Assembly: GCA_020853705.1 (NCBI GenBank)
Contig: JADYYK010000008.1
Location: 1 to 64,000, forward strand
From: Deltaproteobacteria bacterium
GTDB taxonomy: Bacteria > Myxococcota_A > Polyangia > Haliangiales > JADYYK01
Direction of reading: 5' to 3'
Length of the DNA: 64,000 nucleotides
Both the position numbers and the translations under genes were made by a program. The notes beneath the pieces are model-generated. The model searched no databases. It was given only the letters and a program-made list of their open reading frames with translations, and was not told the origin of the DNA. Below, in pieces: positions 22,173 through 31,235 of the stretch. Within the stretch, counting starts at the first letter, position 1; the number at the start of each line of letters is the position of its first letter.

Positions 22173-25100
22173 GTGTCGGCTACCGTCTTCATCCTGGGTG
22201 ACGTCGAGAGCGCGGCGCAGGCGCTGGCGGGTGCGGCGGGATTGCGGGTCGTGGTCGGCGACGCCAGCGCGGCGGCGCGTGAACGGCTGCTGGCGATGCA
22301 GCCCGAGGTGGTGGTCCTGGTCGAGGGCGACGGTCTGGGCGCCCGCGGGCCCGGCGCCGACGGCATCGCGCTGGCGCGCGAGGTGCGCGGGCAGCTCGTG
22401 CCCACGGCGCGGGTGGTGGTGGTGGGCGGCGCGCGCACCACCATGCGCGCGGTGATGGAGGCCTCGGACCTCGGCGGGGTGCGCTTCCTGCGCAAGCCGG
22501 TGGACGCCGGGACGCTGCGCTTCGCGGTGCAGAGCAGCCTGGAGGAGGGGCGCTTCGGGGCGCCGACCACGACCTTCCAGGCCGAGTACACCTCGCCTGG
22601 CAGCCTGGCCGCCAACCTGGGGGTGCGCGCGGCGACGCCGTCGCGCTCGACCAAGCGTCACGCCACCATCCCGCCCGGCATGCTGAGCGCGCGCATCGAC
22701 GCCGCGGTCAGCGCCGCGATGCCCGATGGTGACGTCGATGCCCTGGTGCGCGCCGGTGCGGAGCCGACCATCGCACGCCGCGTCACCTCCCACGGCTTCG
22801 CCGCGCTGGGCGATCCGCGCGCGATGCCGACCTACGGTGGTGTGGCCGGCGACGCCCTGGAGGCCGCGACCCGGGGCGGCGGGCCGCTGACGCCTACCGC
22901 GACCCCGATGGCCACGCGCGCGGCGCACACCCAGTCGGGCATCGGCTCGGCGCGCGCCGCCGCCGCGCTGGCCAAGGCCGAGTCGATGCTGGGTGCCGCG
23001 GCCGACGCCGACATGTCGATGCCCGAGATCGCGCTGGCCGACCTGGTCGGCGCGACCGCATCGTCCCCCCCGCTGCCACCACCGCTCCCGCGCGTCACCG
23101 CGCCGATGCCGATCCCCGTGGTCCCGGGCGTCACCCCGGCCACGCCGGTCCCGGTGGCCCAGCGGGTCACGGCTCCGATGGCGGTGGCCGTGCCCTTCGC
23201 GGCGCCGGCGCCCGAGCACGAGCGCACCGCGGTGCTGCCTCCCGAGCCCGAGCCCGAGCCCGAGCCCACCGACGGGGTGCCGCCCGCGCGCGAGCCCGAG
23301 CGCGCCAGCGGGGAGCCTCCTGCGCCCGAGCGCACCGCGGTGTTGCCGCCTGAGCCCGAGCCCGAGCCCGAGCGCACCGCGGTGTTGCCGCCAGAGCCCG
23401 CCCCCGAGCGCACCGTGGAGTCGGCGCCCGAGCCGCGACCCGCTGGCGCCGCCGAGGCCATCGCTGGCGCCGCCGAGGCCATCGCTGACGCCGCCGAGGC
23501 CAACGCTGACGCCACCAAGGCGCCGCTGCGCGACGACCAGCGCTTCCGGACTGGCCCGACCCTGATCACGCCCAAGCTGTCCCCCGAGGAGGCCGCCGCT
23601 CTCGCCGCCAGCGAGGCCGTCGCTGCGCCGCCGATGCCGGCACAGCCGCCGCCCACGGCTGCAGCGCCGTCCGCCCCCGAGGCGGCCTCGCCGTCCACCC
23701 CCGAGGCGGCCTCGCCGCAGAAGATCACGCTGCGCGGCCCCGCTGCGATCGCGCGCGTCGCGGTGTCGCGCATCAGCGACATCAACCCGACGCCGCGCCG
23801 GGCCATCACCGAGCTGCCCGCGCCCGCGCCGCCCGAGCAGTCCTGGCCTGCGGCCGCCCGTGACGACGACGCCTCCGACGACGACGCCGACTCGCACACG
23901 CCGGTCCCCACCGGCGAGGACGAGCCACCGCGCGCCCGCCCCGAGGCCACGCAGGCGCCCGAGGAGCCCGCCGAGCCGCCGCCGTGGCGTGAGCGCACCC
24001 TGGTCCTCGGCGCGCCCGATCCCGACGGCCCCGCGCTGGCGGCCGCGCAGGTGGCGCAGGCCGCACCCGTGCGCCGCGAGCACATGCACGCCGAGGGCGG
24101 CACCTTCGCCCGCGAGCTGCGCAAGACCATCTCCGCCATCGAGCAGCGCCTGTTCCCCAACGAGCAAGCCAGCGCCGCCGACGGCCGCGACGACGACGTC
24201 ACCCACAGCGACATCGATCTCGACACGCTCGGCGTCGATACCACGCCCGGGATCGACGTCGACCTCGGCCCCCAGGATCTCACCCTGGCCGGGCGCCGCG
24301 ACCCCGCCGATCTCGACCTGCCGCGCCGCGCCGGCTCGGCCCCCGGCCTCGACGACCCCGACGTCTCGGTGGTCGACCTGCCGCTGCCCCGTCGCGTGCC
24401 CACCCATGTCACCAACGCGACCCCGGGGCGCGAGCCGACGCCCGCGCTGGCCTTCGTGGCCGCGCCCACGCCCGGCCCCATCGAGCGCGGCAACCTGGCC
24501 GACGAGGACGCCGCCTTCCTGCTCGCGCGCCTGCACCGCACCCGCTTCACCGGGCGCGTCACCCTGCGCCGCGGCGAGGGCGACCAGCGCCAGGAGAAGA
24601 CCGTCTTCCTCGACGACGGCCGCCCCGTCTTCGCGGTCTCCAGCACCCAGCATGACCGCATGGGCGAGCTCCTGCTGCGCGAGGGCAAGATCACGCGCGC
24701 CCAGCTCGATCGTGCCCAGGCCCTGGTGCTCGAGACCGGCCGCCGCATGGGCGAGATCCTGGTCGACATGGGCTTCCTCAAGGCGCGCGAGCTGTTCCCC
24801 GCGGTGCGCCGCCACATCGAGGACATCGTGTACTCGCTGTTCGCCTGGTCCGACGGCGAGTTCGCCCTGATGGCCTCGGCCGCCGTCCCCGGCGAGCGCA
24901 TCCGGCTGTCGATCCACCCGGCGGCGCTGGTGCTCGAGGGTGTGCGCCGCAAGGTCGGCAAGCGCGGCCTGGCCACCCGCGTCGGCGGCGCCACCGCCAT
25001 CATCGAGCCGCGCCACGGCGAGGGCGGCGGCGCGGTGGTCGACGCCGACCTGTCAGCCGAGGAGCGGCGCGCCTACGACCTGTGCGATGGCAGCCGCACC

Positions 25101-25538
25101 CTGGGCGAGGTCGCGGCCAAGAGCGGCCTCGGCGAGATCGCGCTGGCCCAGCTGGCCTACGCCCTGATCGCGCTCGGCGCCGCGCGCAGCAAGCACTCCG
25201 GCACCATGGAGCCCGAGCCGTCCGCCGCTGGCCTCGGCGCCACCCGTGAGAGCGAGCTCGCCATCGATCGTGAGCGCGTGCGCGCCAAGTACGCCCACGT
25301 GCTCGAGGCCGACTACTTCACCGTGCTGGGGGTGCGCCAGGACGCCACCGCCTTCGAGGTGCGCCGCGCCTACGAGGCCGCGCGTCGCGACTACGGCCGC
25401 GACGGCCTGGCCCCCGAGCTGGTGCACGAGCTCGGCGGCAAGCTCGACGACATCGCCCTGGTCGTCGAGGAGGCCTACCGCGTCCTGCGCGACGACCAGA
25501 TGCGCAGCTCGTACCTCGATCACCTGCTGCCGCTCTGA
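22173..25538 (+). CDS. Pseudo-receiver / DUF4388 / DnaJ-like multidomain regulator
   Basis: Protein of 1121 aa. Residues 1 to about 125 look like a receiver fold (conserved K in RFLRKPVD), but the usual phospho-Asp position reads VVVLVEGDG, so phosphorylation is doubtful. A very long Pro/Glu/Ala linker (about 130-770) contains three ERTAVLPPE repeats. A DUF4388 domain (about 775-910: TGRVTLRRGEGDQRQEKTVF and FLDDGRPVFAVSS) and a winged-helix-like segment follow. The end is a J-domain-like helix pair lacking HPD. This domain combination is seen in myxobacterial signalling and motility proteins; the specific role is unknown. Confidence 0.75.
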   Translation: MSATVFILGDVESAAQALAGAAGLRVVVGDASAAARERLLAMQPEVVVLVEGDGLGARGPGADGIALAREVRGQLVPTARVVVVGGARTTMRAVMEASDLGGVRFLRKPVDAGTLRFAVQSSLEEGRFGAPTTTFQAEYTSPGSLAANLGVRAATPSRSTKRHATIPPGMLSARIDAAVSAAMPDGDVDALVRAGAEPTIARRVTSHGFAALGDPRAMPTYGGVAGDALEAATRGGGPLTPTATPMATRAAHTQSGIGSARAAAALAKAESMLGAAADADMSMPEIALADLVGATASSPPLPPPLPRVTAPMPIPVVPGVTPATPVPVAQRVTAPMAVAVPFAAPAPEHERTAVLPPEPEPEPEPTDGVPPAREPERASGEPPAPERTAVLPPEPEPEPERTAVLPPEPAPERTVESAPEPRPAGAAEAIAGAAEAIADAAEANADATKAPLRDDQRFRTGPTLITPKLSPEEAAALAASEAVAAPPMPAQPPPTAAAPSAPEAASPSTPEAASPQKITLRGPAAIARVAVSRISDINPTPRRAITELPAPAPPEQSWPAAARDDDASDDDADSHTPVPTGEDEPPRARPEATQAPEEPAEPPPWRERTLVLGAPDPDGPALAAAQVAQAAPVRREHMHAEGGTFARELRKTISAIEQRLFPNEQASAADGRDDDVTHSDIDLDTLGVDTTPGIDVDLGPQDLTLAGRRDPADLDLPRRAGSAPGLDDPDVSVVDLPLPRRVPTHVTNATPGREPTPALAFVAAPTPGPIERGNLADEDAAFLLARLHRTRFTGRVTLRRGEGDQRQEKTVFLDDGRPVFAVSSTQHDRMGELLLREGKITRAQLDRAQALVLETGRRMGEILVDMGFLKARELFPAVRRHIEDIVYSLFAWSDGEFALMASAAVPGERIRLSIHPAALVLEGVRRKVGKRGLATRVGGATAIIEPRHGEGGGAVVDADLSAEERRAYDLCDGSRTLGEVAAKSGLGEIALAQLAYALIALGAARSKHSGTMEPEPSAAGLGATRESELAIDRERVRAKYAHVLEADYFTVLGVRQDATAFEVRRAYEAARRDYGRDGLAPELVHELGGKLDDIALVVEEAYRVLRDDQMRSSYLDHLLPL

Positions 25539-25598
25539 CCGCCCTCTACCCGACCCCCCGGTCACGGCACACGGCACCCCACCACACGCGGCCCCTGC

Positions 25599-26057
25599 CT
25601 ACGGGATGAACGTCGAGCAGCTGCCCACCGCCGTGCAGTTGACCTGGATGGTGTTCTCCGGCCCCGACTTGCCGTCCTGCGCGATGGTCGGCACCGAGGC
25701 GCAGCCGCAGCCCGGGTACTGACCGACGCAGGTGGTCTCGGCCGCGGTGAACTTGCTGCGCTCGCGCTTGTTGATGCCGATGGCCATGCGCGACCCGCAG
25801 CAGTTGTACTGGTGGAACGCGACCTCGCAGTCGGCCGGCACGGTGCAGTCGCGCGCGAACTCGGGGAACTCCGGGTTGGGGGCCGCGCACATCACCACCG
25901 CCGCCGCGGCGTCCACCCCGCCACCGCCCCCGTCACCACCGCCTCCGCCGCCATCGCCGCCACCACCGTCGTCATCCCCGCCACACCCCGCCGCCGCGCA
26001 CGCCAGCGCCACCACGAGTCCACATGCCAGTGCCAGCCGACGGGTCCGCATCCACAT
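25599..26057 (-). CDS. Small Cys-rich lipoprotein
   Basis: Protein of 152 aa. Its lipobox is AAAGC, followed by a Gly/Asp tract and a compact domain with about ten Cys (CEVAFHQYNCCGSR and CVGQYPGCGC), presumably disulfide-bonded. The ATG lies exactly 6 nt after TAGACT. Function unknown. Confidence 0.7.
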   Translation of the reverse strand: MWMRTRRLALACGLVVALACAAAGCGGDDDGGGGDGGGGGGDGGGGGVDAAAAVVMCAAPNPEFPEFARDCTVPADCEVAFHQYNCCGSRMAIGINKRERSKFTAAETTCVGQYPGCGCASVPTIAQDGKSGPENTIQVNCTAVGSCSTFIP

Positions 26058-26063
26058 GTGCGC

Positions 26064-26088
26064 AGTCTACCGCGCTCCGCGCTACCAT
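26064..26088. promoter_or_regulatory. Back-to-back divergent -10 boxes
   Basis: TAGACT on the minus strand (26064-26069) serves the Cys-rich lipoprotein. TACCAT on the plus strand (26083-26088) serves the hydrolase gene. The two start codons are only 36 bp apart, so the two polymerases should compete. Confidence 0.5.
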
Positions 26089-26093
26089 GGGCT

Positions 26094-27164
26094 GTGCGCG
26101 TGCGCGAGCTCGCCCGGCTGATGGCCGGTCTCGGCCCCTGGGCCGACGGCAGCCCCGGCCCCGCCACCATCCTGCGCGAGGTCCGCTTCCCGACCAGCGC
26201 TGGCCTCGCGCCGGCCTGGCTGTACGCCCCGACCTCGGGCCCGCCGCGCCGCGCCTGGCTGCTGTCGCCCGGGCTGCACCACGAACAAGCCGGTGATCCG
26301 CGCATGGATCGCTTCGCCCGCGTGCTGGCCGGCGCGGGCGCGCTGGTGCTGTCGCCCAGCCTGCCCGATCTGACGCGGCTGCTCCTGCATCCGCGCGTCA
26401 TCGACGACCTCGCCGCCGCCTTCGCCGCCCTGCTGGCGCAGCCCGAGCTGCCCGCCGGCTGCCGCCCCGCGGTGTTCAGCATCTCGGTCGGGTCGCTGGC
26501 CGCGCTGCGCCTGGCCGCCGACCCGCGGGTCTCGGCCGTGGTCACCTTCGGCGGCTATGCCTCGCCCGCCGGCCTGCTGCGCGCGGTCACCCGCCTGCAC
26601 CACGAGACCGAGGAGCCCTTCGATCCGCTCAACGCCCCGCTGGCGCTGCTGGCGCTGGCCGAGCACCTGCCGCCGGCGCGCGAGCCCGCCGCGCTGACCG
26701 CGGCCTGGACCCGCTTCGTGCGGCTGAGCTGGCCGCGCCCGGCCATGAAGACCGGCGGCGCCCACCTCCCGTTCGCCCACGAGCTGGCCCCCAGCGTGCA
26801 CGCCGCCGATCGTGAGCGCTTCCTGATGGGCTGCGGGGCTCTCCCGGGTGCGCGCGCCCTGGTCGACGACGTCCTCGCCCGCGGCGGCGCCGACGCCCTC
26901 GATCCACGCCCGCACCTCGGCCGCATCGCCGGCGCCGTCCACCTCATGCACGGCCGCGCCGACCCCACCATCCCGTTCAGCGAGCTCGCCGCCCTCGACG
27001 CCGCGCTGCCCGCGCAGGTGCCGCGCCGCCTGTACGCCACCGGCCTGTACTCGCACACCGGCGCCACCGGCGCGCGCGAGCTCCTGCGCAACCTGCCCGC
27101 GCTGGCCGGCGAGGCGCGCACCCTGCTCGGCCTGGCCTCCACGCTGGCGCAACTCGGCGGCTGA
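26094..27164 (+). CDS. Alpha/beta hydrolase
   Basis: Protein of 356 aa from the GTG that follows TACCAT by 5 nt. It has an HG-like LLSPGLHHEQ strand, nucleophile elbow SISVGS in place of GxSxG, HGRADPTIPF (acid loop) and GLYSHTG (catalytic His). These fit the alpha/beta hydrolase fold; the substrate cannot be told. An enoyl-CoA hydratase gene follows 16 nt downstream. Confidence 0.75.
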   Translation: MRVRELARLMAGLGPWADGSPGPATILREVRFPTSAGLAPAWLYAPTSGPPRRAWLLSPGLHHEQAGDPRMDRFARVLAGAGALVLSPSLPDLTRLLLHPRVIDDLAAAFAALLAQPELPAGCRPAVFSISVGSLAALRLAADPRVSAVVTFGGYASPAGLLRAVTRLHHETEEPFDPLNAPLALLALAEHLPPAREPAALTAAWTRFVRLSWPRPAMKTGGAHLPFAHELAPSVHAADRERFLMGCGALPGARALVDDVLARGGADALDPRPHLGRIAGAVHLMHGRADPTIPFSELAALDAALPAQVPRRLYATGLYSHTGATGARELLRNLPALAGEARTLLGLASTLAQLGG

Positions 27165-27180
27165 GTGCCATCATCGCGCC

Positions 27181-28029
27181 ATGCCCGATCTGCTCGTGGA
27201 CATCGACGCCGCCGGCGGCTTCGCCACCCTGACGCTCAACCGCCCCGACAAGCTCAACGCCTACACCGGCGAGATGGGCGCCCTGCTGCACGGCAACCTG
27301 GCCGAACTCGAGCGCGACGACCGGGTGCGCGCCATCATCGTCACCGGCGCCGGGCGCGCCTTCTGCGCCGGCGCGGATCTCTCGGGCGGCGCTGGCACCT
27401 TCTCCAGTGATCGCAGCTTCGCCGCCGCCGCCTCGCCCGAGGCCAAGGCCCGCCCGTGGAACCTGGGCAAGCCCATCATCGCCGCCCTCAACGGCCCCGC
27501 GGTGGGGATCGGCGCCACCCTGCCGCTGCAGTGGGACATCCGGCTGGCCTCCGACCGCGCCCGCCTCGGCTTCGTCTTCACCCGGCGCGGGATCGCCCCC
27601 GAGATGCTCAGCACCTGGCTGCTGCCACGCATCGTCGGCTTCTCGCGCGCGATGGAGCTCCTGGTCACGGGCCGCATCATCAATGCCGACGAGATGCTGG
27701 CCGCGGGCCTGGTCAGCCGCATCGTGCCGCACGACGACCTCCTGCGCGTGGCGCAGGACACCGCGCGCGAGATCGCCCGCGACACCGCGCCAGCCTCGGT
27801 GGCCGCGGTCAAGCGGCTGCTGTGGCGCCAGCTGATGGACAGCGACCCGCGCATCGCGCTGTTCCGCGAGACCGAGGTCTTCAACTGGATCGGCAAGCAG
27901 CCCGACGCCGGTGAGGGCGTGCGCGCCTTCCTGGACAAGCGCGCCCCCGCCTGGACCATGACCGCGCGCGACGACGCGCCGCACACCTCCGACCTGCCGG
28001 AGCTGCCGCCCGACCTCGGCGAGGGTTGA
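27181..28029 (+). CDS. Enoyl-CoA hydratase/isomerase (crotonase) family protein
   Basis: Protein of 282 aa. Crotonase motifs are NRPDKLNAYTGEM, GAGRAFCAGADLSGGAG (oxyanion loop), NGPAVGIGATLPLQWDIRLA, and RRGIAPEMLSTWLLPR with the catalytic-position Glu. Likely hydrates 2-enoyl-CoA in fatty-acid degradation; it closely resembles the stand-alone hydratases of beta-oxidation. The ATG follows CATCAT by 6 nt, a weak -10 variant. Confidence 0.92.
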   Translation: MPDLLVDIDAAGGFATLTLNRPDKLNAYTGEMGALLHGNLAELERDDRVRAIIVTGAGRAFCAGADLSGGAGTFSSDRSFAAAASPEAKARPWNLGKPIIAALNGPAVGIGATLPLQWDIRLASDRARLGFVFTRRGIAPEMLSTWLLPRIVGFSRAMELLVTGRIINADEMLAAGLVSRIVPHDDLLRVAQDTAREIARDTAPASVAAVKRLLWRQLMDSDPRIALFRETEVFNWIGKQPDAGEGVRAFLDKRAPAWTMTARDDAPHTSDLPELPPDLGEG

Positions 28030-28056
28030 CGCTCGGCCGGTAGCTCGCGCACCCGA

Positions 28057-28123
28057 GAACCGCGGTTCCAGTGGGGAATCGCGCCGGTTTTCGGGGCCTC
28101 GCCCCCCACTGAAACCTCGGTTC
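28057..28123. repeat. Long imperfect inverted repeat
   Basis: Arms at 28057-28076 and 28104-28123 (20 bp, two mismatches) with a 27-nt GC-rich loop. It lies between the hydratase gene and the next lipoprotein gene. It could form a strong hairpin; there is no T-tract, so an intrinsic terminator of the usual kind is not shown. It may be a dispersed palindromic element. Confidence 0.7.
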
Positions 28124-28224
28124 GCCCGAGCGATCTCGCGCCGCTGCGCGGGTTCGCGGGGCCTTCTGCATGTGCGCCCGGGTGGCATCCCTGCTGCATT
28201 TGCCCCGCAGCGGAGGGACCCATC

Positions 28225-29655
28225 ATGAAAGCCCTGCGCCTGCTCGCGCTGTCGTCGCTCGCGCTGTCCGCGTGCTCGAACTCGAACGAACCGTTCTCGC
28301 CGTCGGATCCGCGGCAGTTCAGCGTCGAGATGTACGACACCACGCAGACCGCCAAGATCGCCAACCTCGACGCCCGCGCCTATGTCATGGGCCACGCGCT
28401 CGGCGTGTACGCCTTCGGCAAGACGCTGCCGAAATACGCCGGCAGCAAGGGCTACGTGCAGAAGCCTGGCTACAGCGCCGAGCTCGCCCGCGTGCAGTAC
28501 GACTGGGATCTGGTGATGGCGGCGCGCGCCGGCGGCACCGACGGGCGCGGCGCGGGCTATGTCGACGACGTCTATCCGCCCGGCACCCGCACCCCGACGC
28601 CCGATGACGTCGGCGGCCCCACCGGCGGCCAGGTCCCGACCGGCGGCGAGAACGGCACCTACAACCCAGGTGGCACCCCGACCACCCCGACCGGGACCTA
28701 CAACCCGGGCGGCAGCAACCAGAACCCCGACGGCACCCCGACCGGGACCTACAACGGCACGCCCAACCAGAACCCCGACGGCACCCCCATCGGTGGCGAG
28801 CCCGGGACCACGGGCGGCGGCAACACGCCTACCGGCGGCGAAGAGCCCGGCACGCCTGACCGCTGGATCGACGGCGACTGCGAGACCTTCCTCGATCCCG
28901 CCGGCTGGGAGGCGCGTGACCTCATCGGCCGCGTCGACATCGAGAACATGATGGGCAGCGATCTCGCCGGCGCCAAGCACGAGCAGTACGTGGCCAAGTT
29001 CCAGCAGGGCCTGGCCGACGCGCTGAGCATCCGCGACGAGGGCGACGCCATCAAGTACAGCGAGGTCGACGCCACCAAGAAGCACGCGCGCGGCTATGGC
29101 CTGTGCGACTACTCGCCGCTGGTGCTCGACCTGGCCGGCGACGGCATCGAGGCCAGCGCGCTGGCCGACGGCGTGGCCTTCGATCTGCGCCAGGCCGGTC
29201 GCCCCGCCCAGGTGGCGTGGCCCCGGGGGGACGACGCGCTGCTGGTGCTCGACCGCGACGGCGACGGCCTCATCAGCAGCGGCGGCGAGCTGTTCGGGTC
29301 GAGCTTCAAGGCCACCGGCGCCCGCTACAGCGACGGCTTCGCGGCCCTGGCCGAGCTCGACCGCAGCAGCGCGGGCGGCAACGGCGACGGCCAGATCGAC
29401 GTGCGCGACGCCGCCTATGTGTCGCTGCGCCTGTGGCGCGACGGCAACCGCGACGGCGTCAGCCAGCCCGGCGAGCTCAGCCCGCTGCTGTTCAGCGGCG
29501 TCGAGTCGATCAGCCTCGGCCATGTCGAGAGCAGCGCGACCGATCGCTTCGGCAATGGCCTGCGCCAGCACGGCCGCTTCGTGCGCATCGCCGCCGACGG
29601 CACCCGCAGCGAGCACAGCGTGGTGGACGTCTGGTTCAAGACCCGCGCCTTGTAG
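28225..29655 (+). CDS. Lipoprotein with Gly/Thr/Pro-rich repeats and EF-hand-like calcium sites
   Basis: Protein of 476 aa. Its lipobox is LALSAC. A central low-complexity region repeats NPDGTPTGTYN-type units. The C-terminal domain begins SPLVLDLAGDGIE and contains DRDGDGLISSGGELFG (from D343), GNGDGQIDVRD and RDGNRDGVSQPGEL. These acidic loops match calcium-binding EF-hand/dockerin-like turns seen in secreted proteins with the LDLDGDG fold. The ATG has a clear GGAGG ribosome site. Surface role inferred. Confidence 0.75.
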   Translation: MKALRLLALSSLALSACSNSNEPFSPSDPRQFSVEMYDTTQTAKIANLDARAYVMGHALGVYAFGKTLPKYAGSKGYVQKPGYSAELARVQYDWDLVMAARAGGTDGRGAGYVDDVYPPGTRTPTPDDVGGPTGGQVPTGGENGTYNPGGTPTTPTGTYNPGGSNQNPDGTPTGTYNGTPNQNPDGTPIGGEPGTTGGGNTPTGGEEPGTPDRWIDGDCETFLDPAGWEARDLIGRVDIENMMGSDLAGAKHEQYVAKFQQGLADALSIRDEGDAIKYSEVDATKKHARGYGLCDYSPLVLDLAGDGIEASALADGVAFDLRQAGRPAQVAWPRGDDALLVLDRDGDGLISSGGELFGSSFKATGARYSDGFAALAELDRSSAGGNGDGQIDVRDAAYVSLRLWRDGNRDGVSQPGELSPLLFSGVESISLGHVESSATDRFGNGLRQHGRFVRIAADGTRSEHSVVDVWFKTRAL

Positions 29656-29668
29656 GGGCCGCCGGTCT

Positions 29669-30106
29669 CTAGTCCGGCATGCCCACGAACGACATCCCCA
29701 GCGCCGAGCCCGCCGCCGTACCCGAACGCCACACCGCCTGAGAGGTCAGCCTGATCTCGTCACCCGCCGCGGCGTCGCCGCTGACGCGCACCACCGCCAG
29801 CTCGCCACGCTCGAGCGCGGGTGCCGGCGTCACCACCAGGCCGCCACCGCTCAGGTTGGTGATGGTCACCGGCTGCTCGCTGCCGCCGACCTCCATCACC
29901 GCCGGGATGGCGACGTCGTTGCGCGCGAAGCTGCGGCGCTCGCGCCCGCGGGCGCTGCTGACACCGCCGACGGCCTCGAGGTCGCGGTGGCCGAGGGCGC
30001 GTTCGTTGACCGAGAGGCGACTGAGCTCCACCCGGTCGAGCGACTCACCCAGGTCTCGCCTCAGCTTGAGGCGCCTGTACTCGCAGATCATGTGGAGCAT
30101 GGTCAT
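29669..30106 (-). CDS. PilZ-domain protein
   Basis: About 145 aa. It contains the RxxxR motif (RRSFARNDV) followed by the NLSGGGL form of (D/N)xSxxG, then the final AVWRSGT...LGMSF strand, all typical of PilZ, the c-di-GMP receptor domain. The N-terminal helix is basic. The start is uncertain: Met codons at 30148, 30106 and 30100 are in frame, and I favour 30106. Convergent with the previous gene, 13 nt apart. Confidence 0.8.
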   Translation of the reverse strand: MTMLHMICEYRRLKLRRDLGESLDRVELSRLSVNERALGHRDLEAVGGVSSARGRERRSFARNDVAIPAVMEVGGSEQPVTITNLSGGGLVVTPAPALERGELAVVRVSGDAAAGDEIRLTSQAVWRSGTAAGSALGMSFVGMPD

Positions 30107-30211
30107 TGTCCAAGTATGAATAGCAATCGCCCGGCCAGCTGGTTCCATGTCGCAAACTGCCGATATTGCTGACGCGCAGGCGCGCCACGTCGACAGTTGT
30201 GGACATCTTCA

Positions 30212-30227
30212 GGGGGCATGCGCCCCC
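30212..30227. terminator. GC hairpin between the PilZ and MepA-like genes
   Basis: Perfect 6-bp stem GGGGGC/GCCCCC with a 4-nt loop, downstream of the mepA-like stop on the minus strand. No T-tract, so its terminator role is tentative. Confidence 0.35.
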
Positions 30228-30267
30228 GATTCCGGCTACCAGACCCGCCAGACCCAGGGGCTGGCTG

Positions 30268-31068
30268 TCAGCGACGACGCTGCGTCTTGCCGCGGGTGGC
30301 GATCACGGTGCAGGGCGGGTTCGGGTCGGCGATGCGCACATGAAAGTGATCATCGTGGGGTGGCGCACGGGTCGGCTCGTGGAAGACCGCCGCGGCGCGC
30401 TCGATGAGCTTGGTCGGCGCACCGATCTCGCGGGCATGGTCGAGCAGCAGCTTCTGCATGGTGCGCGCGACCAGGATGCGCTCGACGTTGCCGGCGCGAT
30501 CCTCGAGCAGCGCACGCACCAGCTTCCAGTTGCGCGCGGTGTCGAAGCGGCGCGGCGGCATGTCGTTGCCCAGGTTGTCGCGCGCGGCGCCGCGCCCCTC
30601 GGCGTCGAACACCAGCATCGCGCGCGGCTCGGGCGCCGGGCTGCCCGCGCCATCGAGCATGTAGAACAGGATGTCGGCGTCGACCCCGCGCCGGTGCGAC
30701 TTGTGCCACGCGCTGGCGCCGCCGCCGCGCGGCGAGATGTCGGCCACACGCAGCGGCACGTCGCTGTCCTCGGCCAGGCGCTCGGCGACCCGCTTGATGA
30801 GGCCGACCAGCTGCGGTGTGCCCCACGACAGCCCGCGCTTGTCCCAGGTGGTCGGGATCTGGAAGCCGGTGCCGCTGGCGGGCAGGCGCACCCCGCGTGG
30901 CAGATCGGCGCAGCTGCGCCGTGGACTTCGCGCCGCGACCTTGGCCTTGGCCTTGCCCTTCGCCTTCGCCGTGGCCCCGCCCCCGCCCCCGGTGGCCTTG
31001 CCCTGCGCCAGCCCCGACGCGCCCAGGCAGGCCGCCAGCACCAGCGCACACGTGACTCCGCGCCGCAT
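30268..31068 (-). CDS. mepA: MepA-type murein endopeptidase (LAS metallopeptidase)
   Basis: Protein of 266 aa. A signal peptide and a short Ala/Lys-rich spacer precede the catalytic domain. Zinc ligands and active-site residues are visible as WHKSHRRGVDAD (H125, D132) and HDDHFHVRI (238-246), the LAS/MepA pattern. It should cleave D,D-endopeptide crosslinks in periplasmic peptidoglycan. The ATG at 31068 lies exactly 6 nt after TACCGT, which argues against the upstream in-frame ATG at 31104. Confidence 0.88.
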   Translation of the reverse strand: MRRGVTCALVLAACLGASGLAQGKATGGGGGATAKAKGKAKAKVAARSPRRSCADLPRGVRLPASGTGFQIPTTWDKRGLSWGTPQLVGLIKRVAERLAEDSDVPLRVADISPRGGGASAWHKSHRRGVDADILFYMLDGAGSPAPEPRAMLVFDAEGRGAARDNLGNDMPPRRFDTARNWKLVRALLEDRAGNVERILVARTMQKLLLDHAREIGAPTKLIERAAAVFHEPTRAPPHDDHFHVRIADPNPPCTVIATRGKTQRRR

Positions 31069-31132
31069 TCGATCACGGTAGGGGGATCTTGCGTCGCAGG
31101 GCAAGTTTCATGATGATGGGGGTCCAGACGAG

Positions 31133-31186
31133 GGCGGTGGAGTCCGCCGATACCCGCCACCTCGATGTGGCCGATGACTCCTACGG
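31133..31186 (+). ncRNA. Fluoride (crcB-type) riboswitch aptamer
   Basis: By eye this fits the fluoride aptamer. There is a first hairpin GGCGGTGGAGTCCGCC (compare consensus GGNGAUGGNNNUCCNCC), an ACCCGCCAC segment with a small hairpin, and the 3' block CGATGACTCCTAC, nearly the family's conserved 3' end. GGAGTC (31139-31144) can pair with GACTCC (31176-31181). It precedes a CLC-type fluoride exporter gene, the classic target. Rfam model RF01734 would be decisive. Confidence 0.8.
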
Positions 31187-31232
31187 TGACGCTTTGGCGC
31201 CGTAGGTCTCGTGCCTCCGGCGCCCGGAGGCA
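31180..31232 (+). promoter_or_regulatory. Expression platform: competing hairpin and SD-sequestering stem
   Basis: CCTACGG (31180-31186, the 3' edge of the aptamer) can pair with CCGTAGG (31200-31206). Next, TGCCTCCG (31212-31219) pairs with CGGAGGCA (31225-31232), burying the GGAGG ribosome site 5 nt before the ATG. The second stem would shut off translation. Confidence 0.65.
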
Positions 31233-31235
31233 GGG

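Noticed and set aside
22173..22545. Functional phosphorylatable receiver domain
   Set aside because: The phospho-acceptor Asp is not at the expected strand end, so phosphorylation is not supported.
30212..30227. Intrinsic terminator of the mepA-like gene as a firm call
   Set aside because: The stem is strong but there is no T-tract on either side; kept only as a low-confidence feature.
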